From Sanguinoderma infundibulare (Eukaryota > Basidiomycota > Agaricomycetes > Polyporales > Polyporaceae), in the NCBI GenBank assembly GCA_032821775.1, contig JAVLRN010000014.1, positions 310,001-374,000 on the forward strand: a stretch of 64,000 bases of DNA, given 5' to 3'. A model generated the notes under the pieces. That model searched no databases and was not told where the DNA came from. It saw nothing but the letters and a program-made list of their open reading frames with translations. The position numbers and the translations under genes were made by a program. Below, in pieces: positions 1 through 17,659 of the stretch; position 1 is the first letter of the stretch, and every line of letters begins with the position of its first letter.

Positions 1-1685
1 TTACCGGAACGCTTTTCCGACATGTCCGGACCCAACTCACCTCCAATCCCGGGCTCTGAATCTGCATCTTTCCTTGAAGACAGCGCCTTCCCGGCTTCTC
101 GAGCGGCAGATGTATCAAACTAAGCAAGAATGCACTGCGGCGACTACTCATGAATGAGAGGTTTGGTGCGTTACCTGTTCATGCCATGCCATCTTCCCAC
201 TTGCACCGCTGGACCCCGGACCCCTTCCTATCCGTTCCCGACCACTCCTGCGCTTGCCATGTGACGCCGTATGGAATTGCATCGGGTCAAGCTCGAGCTC
301 AGCGACGGCCGCCACCCCCGCACATTCCCCACACTGGGGTCGAACTGGGGTTCAATCTAATCCAATGTGTTCCCTCGCCTCATCGCTCGATCACCGACCA
401 GTAGCGACTAGTCCGTCGGAACGCCGTCGAGGGATCAGCGTAAGTATGCTTGGAGCACCACGAATGACGTGCGGAAGGGTCTAATACGTGCCGTGCCTTT
501 CGACCGACTTGCAGTCGTAGAAGATCGCGTCCCGTTTGTCACCGTACAGGGTATGTACCTGCCCGGCCCGCATCTCTACCACGAGTGGGTAGTAACTTAA
601 AAATTTATACGCTTCTCCGACAGAGTCAAGACCTATGGTGGAAAAGAGGTTGGCGGTGGACGTGGTGACCGATAGCGATCACTCATGTGAAGCGGGTATC
701 CGTCGTAGGCAACGACGAATGCGACGCGTAAAAAATTGCTAGCAAGTCACATCGCAAACCATTGCTGTTTTGATTTTTGCTGTTTATGACGTCTTCTGAT
801 CATGATGGGTCGGTCAAGTACGCGAATGAGGATGGAGTTTACGACGAAACTTCAGCTTCATGCTGCGTGTAATTCCGAACGCTATAGCTGCGGTTTCGAG
901 GACATATGCCCTGTTCCACAACGAGCCACTGCCAGTCGGCATATAACTAAGAGGGTAGTGACGATTCGCACCGTGGTCGTTGCTGCGGAAAGTCAGTTCA
1001 TGGAACATGTTTATTATGCTGCTTAAACCGTAATCTTCGACTTGCATGTCGGCCTGGCACCTACGTCTGTTCGTTCTATGACAGGGTACAGCTTTGCGGC
1101 TTCGAGAATAAAGAACTTCAGCTCGTCGGCACAACGTCGACAAGCTGAATGGTGACGCGGACGGTGGAAGCTGGTCGGATACCCTTCCAATGCCAGAATA
1201 CCGGCACATGGGAGACCGGAGAAGGGAGTTGGTGCATTACCGATGACGTCATTGAGCTTATATGACCAATCGGAAGACCTTATCTCATCTAATCTTTACC
1301 AATCTGCCAGATAAAATGCTTTCCGACATGTTCGGATTGGAGTCATTGCCATCCCGATCATCTTTTTAAATCCAGTCTAAGCTTGTCGGACACAAACTCT
1401 CTAAAAGGGCTCTTCAAGAGGTCTATTTCTCCCTGATTGCGCTATGCGGCATTGTATGCTCACTGTTGTTAACAGCCAGCGCGCAGGGGTCGCAGAACCG
1501 CCGACTCGCAGCGACAGAGTCTGCCATCGCCTCCACTCCATCGCCGAAAGGCAGCGCTCGCCCGTCAGCAAGTAATGTATGTAGCGCAGGAGCCGATCTA
1601 TACCGGTGGAATGCTAACGCCTCGAACGATAGAAATACCCTGCCAATAGACCGCCAGCGAACTCTCATCTCCACCCACGACCAAA
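1..1685. other. Upstream intergenic region, no recognised gene
   Basis: Short open frames exist on both strands, the longest 131 codons (minus, 814-1209). None shows a family motif, convincing codon pattern or splice structure. The last part is presumably the promoter and 5' leader of AROM, whose start codon is at 1686 in the context CAAAATGGCC. No TATA box could be assigned with confidence. Confidence 0.4.
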
Positions 1686-7539
<5,854 letters not shown>

Positions 7540-8299
7540 CCGTGTTGTAGAGTCTGCTTTCTTGTGTTGTCAACGCAAAAGTCGTGTTGTAGAAGCTATG
7601 TTGCCGTGCTAACAGTCATCTTCAATTGGTTAGATCTAATAGATCTATGCCGATATTCTCGGAAGGGAATCGTATTGCCAAATTTGGTAACTTAAGCGCT
7701 GTGTGATGACGGCATGAGCAAACGGTTTGCAATGAATTGAGGTTTCTGGATTTCCAGTCGCTTACTCCCACCATCAACACATTTAGTTATGTACTGCATC
7801 AGCCGAGTTGCTAACCACGAGTTACCATGGCGTCCTGTTCGGTGTGTTGACATGCCCGATTTGGCTTAGAATATAGCATGTGTCTGTGTCCACTGGTGCC
7901 ACCGTTCCTGAATACAGAAGTCAGATGGTGTTGTGGGTGAGTATGTACTCTGCTTACGGTTGTGATCTTTCTCACTGAGAGGACACGTTCATTTAAAGAT
8001 TCTCTCACACGAGCCGGCGCAGTCTCGCACACATGTGCGAACCGGGCCCCATCACGGTTAAACTAAAGCAGGGTCAAGGGGTGATACAAAAAGCACCCCC
8101 GCCCTTAACACAAGTGTGTGTCTGGAAAGGATGAGGGCACGCCATGCACCCTGAGTGAGTAAGGCCGTGTGGCCAATTGTGGGTGCTGCAGCCACTGCGG
8201 CGTGCTGCAGGTCTTTGGTATAACAACAGCTGAAGCGTTCCTCACCATTTGACAGTTTTCTCACCACACACCCCCTCCCGCTTGCACAGATTCAACGGC
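7540..8299. other. Intergenic region between AROM and the small two-exon gene
   Basis: No coding frame with recognisable content. It holds the AROM 3' region and probably the promoter of the gene starting at 8300. No repeat or RNA gene was recognised. Confidence 0.4.
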
Positions 8300-9086
8300 A
8301 TGGATGACTTTCTCCTCGAAGACATCAACGAAGCCATCGTACTCGCACTTACGACCGCCGCCGAAGACGACCTGGGCTCATCCCGTGAAAGTGTAGCGCG
8401 GAGTTCGCGTTGTGACGAGGCAGTTCCGCAGCGATCATTTACGCGAGTAAGTCTGCGATGCTAACGATTGAAGACAATGTTGACGCCGTGCATTGCAGCT
8501 CGCCCTGTCACTGCGCGACGCTTCTACGTCGGATCGGCCTCCAGGCGACCGGCTCACATCTCTCTTTCTCAAACACGAGCCTCCACGAGCAAGCGTCGCG
8601 CACGGCGGCGCATCTCAATCCCACATGCCGGAGCAGGATCCCGAACATGCTCACCCAGAGCCCGCCCGCGACCTACGTGCACGCCATGATGCCAGCAGCC
8701 ATGACCGCAGTGACCCTCCCATGCCGCCTACACCCGCAGAATCCACTCTCATCGACGTTACACCTGACAACCCTCCCACTCGAAGCCGACCACGCAGGCT
8801 CGTCCCTGTCGTCGAGATACCGCTGCGGCGAAAGTCCCGGGCGCTCACGCTCCGCTCGCTTCCATCGGACACGCACCCCAGCCCCGAAGGAGCACTCGGA
8901 TGCCCGACGGTGTCCAGGAGCGCATCCCCAACCCCTCGATCGCGCTCGGCAGACGGGAAGCATCTACGGCAGAACGCACCCGAGCGGTCAAACAGGCGCA
9001 CTAACATCCGACCGACCGTCCAAGCACCCGCACCCGGTCCAAACGATCTGTGCGCCACCGTGGCGGATTCCCGGGAACGAAAATAG
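8300..9086 (+). CDS. Hypothetical two-exon protein, Arg/Ser/Pro-rich
   Basis: Not recognised. Model: exon 1 8300-8446 (49 codons, acidic start MDDFLLEDINEAIVLAL), intron 8447-8498 (52 nt, GTAAGT donor, CTAAC branch-like site, TTGCAG acceptor), exon 2 8499-9086. The frame continues across the junction, giving 244 aa. The second half is low-complexity and rich in R, S, P and H, probably disordered. A downstream open stretch in another frame (to 9502) could be a further exon, but no good splice pair was seen. A long antisense frame (8651-9466) competes; the plus strand is preferred because of the clean intron. Expression data would decide. Confidence 0.4.
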
Positions 9087-12000
9087 CGCTGGACGCCTCG
9101 GGCAGGGGCTCGGAAGCATGGACTTCGGCACTTGCACGGGCAGATCAGCTGCTTGTTTCTGCGCTGCGAGCGCCAGTCCAGGACGAAGCCGCGGACATCG
9201 CCTGGGCCTATGTACCTCCACTGTCCCTGTTTGCGAAGACGCTCGCGAGTTCTCCGCACGTCCACCGTATTCCCGACCGCGGATCTGAAACTCGGTCCAA
9301 GGAAATGGCGGTCTGGCAGGCCGTTATCGACGGTGAGGAGGTAGCGGTCACCAGGGCCTCTGTCGCTAGGATAGAGGACATCAGAGGATGTGTGGAGAAT
9401 TGGGGCTATCGCAGCAGGAGGTGGAGGAGCGGCTCGCCCGATAGGCGATGGTGGTGGAGTGCGCATGCTGCCCGTACTTGTCGTACTCGCGTAGGGCGAT
9501 AGAGGCTCGGAGAGGGTAGTACCCGGCCGGTTTGTGAGTTAAACGGACGTTAGCCTGATTTCAAAATTAGGATTGGTTGGTGGGCAGGAAGAAGGGTACT
9601 CACCAAGGAAAGAATAAGGGGAGCTTGAGGGTATCACAGTCCTATTGGCACGTTCTCGTCGCTTGTAGAGCATTGTTGAAATCCGACTTCCGGAGTAGAT
9701 GGACGGTTTAGTAAGTCCACGGTGCTTTGTTCAGATTTCGAGCGGTGTCTTGACATGTCAGAAAGGATGAAAAGAAACTGCGTACTGGGTATCGCGCCGT
9801 GACTTAACGCCTGCTCACAACATCGTCTTTCCATCATATCCCTCCACAATGACGATTCATCTGATAGTCGGACACCGGCTCCGCGCGGCGTCGATCCAAC
9901 CCTTTTTTATCTGTCATTATGACAGGGGGCTGACATGTTGAGATGAGACCGGTAAACCCGGTGGATAGTAAACACCTGCATGGATACCATCCGTTCGCGT
10001 CAAATACGTCCAATCTCTCGACGACAGAGAACGTTTGTCAAACTTCGATGGGGCGTACCACGGATGCGTTCGATCGGCGGCGCATGGGCCCTACAGCAGA
10101 CGTCCCCAAATCCATGTTTCGGAGTCGTAGTACCGGGAGATGGGCGCTTTTAAGGGTCCAACAGGTTCCAGAAGCCAGATGAGGCTCATTCTCAGTTCAC
10201 GTTGACAGCCAGCACGATAGGTACTGCGGCGAAATTGGCTGAGACGATGTGGCGTTGCCTGGCAGATGTTCTGACTTCAAGGGCTGGACGCCCGGGCACG
10301 TATGTAGCCATGTCCAGCACATCTAAACTCTGTATTCTTGGGACGCAATTAATAGACGGAAACCTGGCAGGGGTGCAGAGAGTGTGGCTCACCTGAGGGC
10401 GTTATCTGATAAGGAGATGGGGATATTCGTGAATACGGCGGTTGCGCGTGGGGACTGTACCGAATCGAGGCAAGGTTCTATCTACTTGCCTATTCTCGCC
10501 TGCAGCTTGGCTTCTTGTTCGCTGTCAAACACGCTTCTTGAGCGGCACAATGCATATGGCGCCGAGCGGGGCCCCGTCCGGCTGTTGGGCCGTCGTACTC
10601 ACAGTCTAATCCTGCCAAGAGAAGCCATACTGTCCGATTTGCGCCTCCGTAGCAGAAGATCCGAGGTCGGTTGCGTGGCGAGTTATAATTGTGCTGTAAA
10701 CGGAAGTTCCTCGAGGACGAGCACGCGTTGTTTAGATTCGGGGCCATACGGTTCCTGCCCGTCATTAACGGCACGGCGGCGGCAACGAGACCTCTGCCAG
10801 TGAGCGAACTTCCCAGCAGAAGAGAGGCCATTGGATGCCGCAGGTACTTACCAGTTTCCACCCTGCGTCAAGTTCAAGAGGCTGGCAATGGTCATTGGTG
10901 GTCGGCTGGCAACCAGCGGTCGCTGAGGCTGGAGGCGTGGGCGTTTCGAGTTAATCACGGCTGATGCCGAACCTTCTATTTGGGGTAGGCGGGTGACAAA
11001 TGGCACAGCCCCAGACCCTTGTCGCATACAACCACTCTCCTCTGCTCTCCTGGGCTTGCAAGCCCTCTCCTGGCTTACGCAGCCTCTCGAAATTCGTCAC
11101 AGTTCTCGACATGCGCATTTGCAGAGGTCTTGGCGCAGGAAAAAAGCTAACAACGCGGCCATGAAGATGGGTACCTGTGGCGCGTCAAGGGTCAACGGCG
11201 ATGAAAATTTCATCGTGACGCACGTTGAATACCCCTCCAGCAGCACGGCGACTTCGCAGAACGGCATTCAGACTGTTTTCATCCGGCGCCTTTGGGTGCC
11301 TAGCACAGAATTGCCGCTATGGGTAAGCATATAGCCGCGTCATATCTCTGGCCTTGATCTGCACTCAAGTACCCACTTCGAAGTCCGCATACATCTAATG
11401 CCGTCCGAAGGCGCCGTGCAAGAACGCACAACCGCAGCGCAGTACTTAACTCGCGTGCTCCGATCAACGATTAGGTGAGTTTTGAGTTCCAGTTGTGATT
11501 CAGGTCTTCTAGCGCATTTCTATTTTGTGGTCGAGCGCTTTCGTTATGTTCTGAGCCGCGTGAAGGGCTTCTCGTTCGCTTGGAGAAGGTGGATGGAATG
11601 TTATCGGATGGCCGTCTGTCAGGCCAGTTATCAGATAACGACATGCCGTAGACGCTCTATGATAAGACTGCCCTCATTGGCAACGTGATCGCTCTGCATT
11701 GCGACAAGGAGCTTGCTTGGAGCGAATCCATGCGGTGAGCTGATGGCACACTGATCTGCCAGGGTCGTATTTCAGATTCTCCTTCACGTCGCTTCTTGCA
11801 ATCATGCGCCATATCCCGTCTCCGTTGGCCCCTCTCCGTCGTGTGGTCTTCGCCGGCGCATCTTGTTTAAACGGCGGACAATCTGAATATTTTTGGGAAC
11901 ATTCCATGCGCGCCCATGCAGTCCATCATCGTCTCCGTGCTTCCTCCTATGTCGAAATTTTCCAAGCGAGGATATCAGTTCCTCCGGGAAACTATGACAA

Positions 12001-12450
12001 AATTCATACCCCACAACCCATGCTAGCATGACAGATGTACGTATTTGCCGTCAGTCTCTTGCCTATTTGGTTCGTGTTTACTAAGAACCGTTAGCAGTTA
12101 GGCAGGCGAGATTCCCTGGTCTGGAAAGGCGCCCAGCATGGATTCGCAAGCTGTTTCTTCGGGCAGCTGTTCGGCACGCATTTCCGCCCCGTGGTCGAGC
12201 AATTCGCACATGCCCAGACATCCCAGATCCGCGTCGATGTGATCGAAGAAGCCTGGTGCCTCACACACCACGGTGATGTGTCGCTTCTCGAGTTAAGGTT
12301 GTGCGACCAGTCCATGTGGAACGGTCCACAGTCAGCGCGGCCGTCCGTCGCATCGTTCCGACGCTTGATACGTTCGCTGCGTGTCAAGGGCCGTTATCGT
12401 ATGGTACGGTCGATTCCCATCTCTACGCCACCCACTAGCACTCTAGCGAG
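9087..12450. other. Gene-poor interval upstream of the ferric reductase
   Basis: No family was recognised. Several 60-140 codon frames occur on both strands. The most protein-like is plus 12100-12454 (DSLVWKGAQHGF... to ...VEQFAHAQTSQIRVDVIEEAW), preceded by a possible acceptor TTAG at 12091-12094, but no upstream exon could be joined. It ends at the ferric reductase start, so it may be a relic or 5' leader. Confidence 0.3.
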
Positions 12451-14901
12451 ATGAATGGTACTTATAGCTCGCCCAGCAACAATGGAATACTCCCCTCAGG
12501 AGTCCCCCACCGGCCAGTGGCTCGCCGACGCAGCAGCTTCTACTTCGAGATGAGCTCAGCTTTGCCTTCTAGATCCAAAGCTTCGGCTTCCTCATGGCTA
12601 GCCTCTGCTCCCAACCTCGACAGGCTGTTGCGCTTTGCTCGGGCCACGGCTTACCCACAACAATTGTGGTGGTTTATTGCTTCCTTCATTGCCCTCCTTG
12701 CTGCCTGTCAGCTCATTGCCTGGGCCATCTCCAAGTATTCGTCACGGGCTGCTTCTAGGGTCAAGACGACCGCCGACACTGAGGCCGGCGGCGCTCATCG
12801 CACCACGCCACGCCGGTTCTGTATACGCAATATCTTCACAGCCGTGATTAATGTGTACCGCGTAGTCGCCTTCCGGTGGACGCTCGAGGTCGGACGGTCA
12901 TACACGCTCAATGTAGCCGAGGTGTTCGTCACCGTTGCTTACATCGTAGCGCTATATACTTGGGCGTTCATCAACAGTGAGTGCCTTTGACCGATCATCG
13001 CCGTGCATGCATACTCACCGAGCTTCAGCCACCGACCTGGAAGGACACAAGCTCGATATGAGCTACTGGAGCAACCGAGCCGGCGCTCTCGGGGCTAGTC
13101 AGCTGCCCCTAATCACTGCGTTGGGCACGAAGAACAACATCATCGCTTGTGAGCTCAGCATGGCCATCCATCATGTTACGTTCAATTCCTAATAGCCTTA
13201 TGGTAGATATTACGGGCATTAGCTATGATAAGGTACGTCTCTGGACGCACGAATATTGCTCTTTAGCTTGCTTAATCGTATCCGGTAGCTTAACTATATC
13301 CATCGCATGACTTCCCGTGCCGTGTTCGTGCTTCTCTGGGTTCACGGAGGTTCTAAGGCGAGTTCACCTCGATATTGATATTCCCTCTTGTCTGAGTCAT
13401 GCTGAAGGCGTTACATGCAGCTTCCCACTGCTACCCCTGACAGATGGGAGATGGATTACTTTCGCATCGGTCTTACGGCAATGATTGCATTTAGCGTTCT
13501 CATTCTGGTCTCCATCCGCCCCGTACGCGCGCAAGCATACGAGATTTTCTACTTCACGCACTTCGTCACGGTCCTGTGCGTACACATCTACACATAGCCC
13601 GCGTCACACACTAACCTTGTGCTACCAGGATCTTCCTCCTGGGAGCATACTTCCATGCGAAGCTCTTCGATTTCGGGGTATACGTCTGGCCGTGCTTCCT
13701 CATCTGGGGCCTCGACCGCTTCATCCGTCTCGCGAGCGTGTTCTACTACAACCACCTCTACTTCGGCTTCAGCTCAAAGGCGAACAGCCTGGATGCCTCG
13801 GTCGAGCTGCTGTCGCCGCACTTTGTCCGCCTCCACATCAAACGCCCGCCGCACTTCAACTGGGCGCCCGGTCAGACCGCGTTCCTCACCATGCCCACCG
13901 TCGCCGGCAATCCCCTCGAAGCCCACCCGTTCACGATCGCCTCCGTCGACAGCCGCTACCACCTCAACAGCGTCAAGACGCCCACCTCGGCTGACGATGA
14001 GCCCGAGAAGAAGTTCCCGGTGGTTGCAGTCGCAGACGCAGACGCAGACGCAGATGCGACGGCGTTCTGGAAGGATCTCGTCTTCCTCATCAATGTCCGC
14101 GAGGGCTTTACGAAGCGGCTCGCGGCCCACGCGCGCAAGGGCGAGAAGGTGAAGGTGCTCGTCGACGGGCCGTACGGCTTCTCGCCGAACTTGGACAATG
14201 ATGACACGGTCGTGCTCGTCGCGGGCGGCTCGGGCGTGACGTTCACGCTGTCGACGTTCCTTGGGGTCCTGAGCCACGTGCAGGAGGGGAGGAGCAGGTG
14301 TCGCAGGCTTGTGTGGATCTGGTCGATTCGCGAACCGGGTACGCTGAGGTCGCCTGGGCCGAATCACTCGTGTCATATACTCAACAATTTTTTTTGTTAG
14401 GCCACATCGAGTGGATATCTGAAGCGCTCGCCAAGGCTCTCGAGCTCGCCCCGTCCGACCTCGAAATCTCTGTCCGGATCTACGTCACCGGCAAAAACGC
14501 GTCGAGCCAAGCGGATCTCAGTCAGAGTCAGACCAGGTCGTGGAACGAGGACGACTCGATCCATTCCTCGGAATCGACACAACCGGGCGCGAGCCGTCCG
14601 CCGTCCCTCCTCAACTTTCCCTCTGTGCAAGTCAGCCAGGGCCGTCCCGACCTCCAGGCACTGCTGCGTGAGGAAGTCGAGACCGCCTCCGGCCGCATCT
14701 CTGTCACCGGTACGTCTGCACTAACTCACGAACGAACGAACTGCTCTTCGTTTCCGACTTGCGATTACTGACGGTGTTTGCGTCCGCGCAGTGTGCGGCT
14801 CTCAAGGTATGGCGCGAGCGTGCCGCAAGGCGCTGCGCCGCGTCCCTCTCTCGACTGGTCCGAGCGTGGTGCTGCACGTCGAGTCATTCGGGTACGCGTG
14901 A
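12451..14901 (+). CDS. Ferric reductase, NADPH-dependent transmembrane flavocytochrome (FRE/NOX superfamily)
   Basis: Reduces extracellular Fe(III) or Cu(II), passing electrons from NADPH through FAD and two hemes across the plasma membrane for iron uptake. Exons: 12451-12976, 13029-13148, 13207-13232, 13289-13357, 13421-13575, 13629-14338, 14401-14709 and 14792-14901; phases agree, 674 aa. Visible: N-terminal hydrophobic helix (WWFIASFIALLAACQLIAW), family signature LPLITALGTKNN, heme-ligand histidines in NYIHRM, LWVHGGSK, FTHFVTV and YFHAKLFDFG, FAD-binding HPFTIAS (about 398), and NADPH-binding GPYGFSPN and VAGGSGVTFTLSTFL (about 497). It ends VVLHVESFGYA. Oddities: exon 3 is 26 nt, and intron 4 (13358-13420) has a GC donor. 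A hexanucleotide run (14034-14058) encodes an Ala-Asp repeat in the FAD domain. A broken partial copy lies at 41070-42160. Confidence 0.93.
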
Positions 14902-16297
14902 GGCTCGCGCGCAAGTTGCGGGCGACGGTGGCAGATGGTATTTGATTCCTATTAGACGACTCCATACTGAGACGACGCACATGTATCTTGTAGTATCCTT
15001 ATCTTCCGCGTAACGTCTTTTCTACATGCAGGATTTGCTGTTGCTGCTCCTAAGTCGTACCCACGAATAATAGCGTTGAACGCCGGGTGCGATTTGCTGG
15101 ACTCAGGCGTACTGGAGTCTGGACTCAGGAGGGAAGGGCGAGAGGCGCAGACGAATCACTGTGCAAGTCCGGGATCCGTCTCTCGCGCCCTGGGCCCATG
15201 ATATTATTATCTGATATAGCTCCGCGGAAGCGACGAGAGCGTCCCTCTCCGTCTGCGTCTGGTTCGGCGTCCGCATAGTGAACGTGGCACAGGCGTGTTA
15301 CGTTCAGCCTTCGCCCTTGTCTTTGTTTTGGTTTGCGTGGAGTAGGCTACGTGTAGAGGCTCGTTGAAGGTGACGAGTGGCAAGCCCTGGTAGCAAAAAT
15401 TTGGCGCGTGTCCGTCACCACGATACGCGCGCGATCGAGATAAAGATTCTATTCACCGTCAATGACGGTTGACAACTTGCCAAACCTAGGCTGGATGTCG
15501 AACTCAGTGCCCTGTGCGGTGATTTGGCCATCGCTAGCCACAAACGGAAGGAGGATACTGCCACATGGCGGAAGTCGCGCTGTGACCAGCGCCCTTTGTT
15601 TCACAATCAATCCCCTCGACGAGCAAATGAGTCTCGAGAAGGACAAACAATGTCTGTCATAAACTGCTCTATCACTAACGGTACAGCCAAGGTACGACTG
15701 GCACGTGCAAGACGCGATTGGTATTGTAACCACTGAAGTCACGGTTTGAAGCGAAGCTACAGCGGAAACAGAGCACAAAGTAGGAATGCTAGCGACACAA
15801 ACAGAGGGGGTGTAATAATATAGGAAGGGTATAACGATGCAGACCCGATGTAGTATAAAGTCTATGATGTGGAGTGTGTGGATGTGAGTCTGAGTCCGAG
15901 AACTTTGCGATACAGTAAGGCCGACTCGCAGACTAGAGATGAGGTGCGAGACGAGAGGGTAGTCTGTATGTGTAGAGGTATATAATATAAGCAGAAGAAG
16001 AGATGGAGGAGATGGCGGATGCGAAAGGATACTGGGCCAGAACCAGAGCCACGAACCACAACGCCACGGTCACTCCCACCGTCAACCGCACCTTCATGAG
16101 GTGTAGCTCCCGAACGTCTCTCCACTGGTGTAGTCAGAGACCCGCTGCGATGAGCCCCACGAGCCCGCGGACATGCTGGAGTCAGACAATGGAATCGACT
16201 GGCCCAACGAGATCGTAGACCTCGACAACCACGGCAAGAGCCCGAGGTCGGAGCCCGCGTCAAGGGAATCCCGCTGCCCGACCGCGTCCGTCGCAAC
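14902..16297. repeat. 3' flank of zinc-finger gene 1, near copy of 34287-35374
   Basis: No gene recognised. Segments 15230-15480 and 15600-15900 closely match 34288-34535 and 34695-34990, including the shared landmark GCGCGCGATCGAGATAAAGA, which also occurs near 28483. About 15228-15325 resembles the last 100 nt of the FunK1 kinase gene at 21193-23700 and is taken as a relic of it. Bases 16200-16297 continue in frame with the zinc-finger gene beyond its stop codon. Confidence 0.6.
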
Positions 16298-17459
16298 TCA
16301 GGGCGGCGGATGGAGAGTGAGCATCCGTGGGTCGACCGTGCCGTCGCACGCGGGGGGCATGAAGGCGGGGGCGCGCTCAGGCAGAATCGTCCAGGTAAAT
16401 TGCGGGATCGTCATTGGCTGTTGAGGGACCTCGGGGGCGGCGAACTCCAAGCCGCTGCTGACGTTCTGGCTGAAGGCGAGGACTTCGCCCTGTGGGAAAG
16501 GAAAGTCAAAGAACGTGTTCTCGGTGATGTTAGGGCCGAGATACCAGTCTTCAACGGTGACTGGGCGAGGTTGTGGGGCCGAGGAACCCCCAGCCTGCGA
16601 AGCCGGCGTTCTTGATGCGCGGCGGACCGACGGGGACGGGATGGTGTAAGGAGTGGATGAAGGCCACGCGGTGTGTGGACCACCCACGGTGCGCGCAACA
16701 CCGTAGTGGGCTCGCGCGTCACCAGTATGCGTCGGAGGGCGAGTGCCTTGTGTCTGCGGTGCCTGGTTCTCGTAATGACATTGGGCATACCTTGAAGTGG
16801 AAAACTCCATCCTCCGCGGCGCAGGGGTAGGCAACAAGACCGTGTTGTTGTCGCGTCTCGCCTGGGCGCTGTGTCGAAGTGCCCTGTGGTGGCTCAAATT
16901 GTACTGTGTCGTAAATGTCCGTTCACAGGGAATGGTGTAGTCGTTCGCGTCAATCAACTGGTGGGGGCATTTGTATCTTTCGACGGCCAAGCTACGCGAC
17001 CGCACCGCGTCAGCACCATAGGCAACAACGGACATGACACCTCGTGCCACTCACTGTACGGCCTCAATGTGGGCCTTCAAGTTTCCCTTTTGAGAGAAGG
17101 GACGGGGACTTCGACAGAGAAGACACCACGCCTGGCTGCAAACATCGTCAGTCGCCACATCGATGCGAAAGTAAGTTGTGCCACATACTTTTTACCAGTG
17201 TGGCCGTTCATATGCCGAACGAAGCCATATCTGTGCTTCACGCCGCGGCTCTTGCAGCCTTTGATCGTACAGTGGTACTAAACGCGAAGATACGCGTCAG
17301 TCTGCGCCAATGCGAACCATGATGCACATGCAGACGCACTTTGGTTGTTCCGTCCGCCTGAGTGACCACTTCGCAGTACTTGAACGGGTTGTCTCCAAAA
17401 TCTACAGGTGCTGCTTGGGCGATGGGGGAAAAACGGGCGTGTTGGCGAATGGGTGGCAT
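16298..17459 (-). CDS. C2H2 zinc-finger protein, copy 1 (probably truncated by a premature stop)
   Basis: Putative nuclear DNA-binding protein; target unknown. Exons in reading order: 17459-17340, 17277-17189, 17135-17055 and 16991-16298; 327 aa. Introns are 62, 53 and 63 nt in the same phases as the two paralogues. Three fingers: YHCTIKGC...RHMNGH; WCLLCRS...AHIEAVH, whose last His codon is split by intron 3 (CA/C); and a degenerate YKCPHQLIDANDYTIPC...HHRALRH with 13 residues between its cysteines. The tail has VEDWYLGP and the family motif DGTVDPRMLTLHPPP. The TGA at 16300-16298 follows directly. Beyond it the frame stays homologous to copy 2 for about 55 codons, so the tail looks recently lost. 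The start MPPIRQHA matches MAPIRQHG in copy 2. Confidence 0.75.
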
Positions 17460-17659
17460 GACGTGTGGTTGGGATGTCGAGGAGTGGTCTGTACTGTAAG
17501 GCGAGGTTGGCCTTGGAGGAGCGGTGTGGGAGGTACGGAGGGAGCGATGTCGAGGGATGGAGTGATGTCGAGAGGTGAGGACGAATGTAGAGGCGCGAGG
17601 AAAAGCAACGGTGGATGGTCGGCTACGGTCGGAAATGAGTTGCACAGAGCTCAACAACC

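Noticed and set aside
8651..9466. 271-codon minus frame opposite the small two-exon gene
   Set aside because: No motif or splice support; the plus-strand model has a canonical 52-nt intron with branch-like CTAAC.
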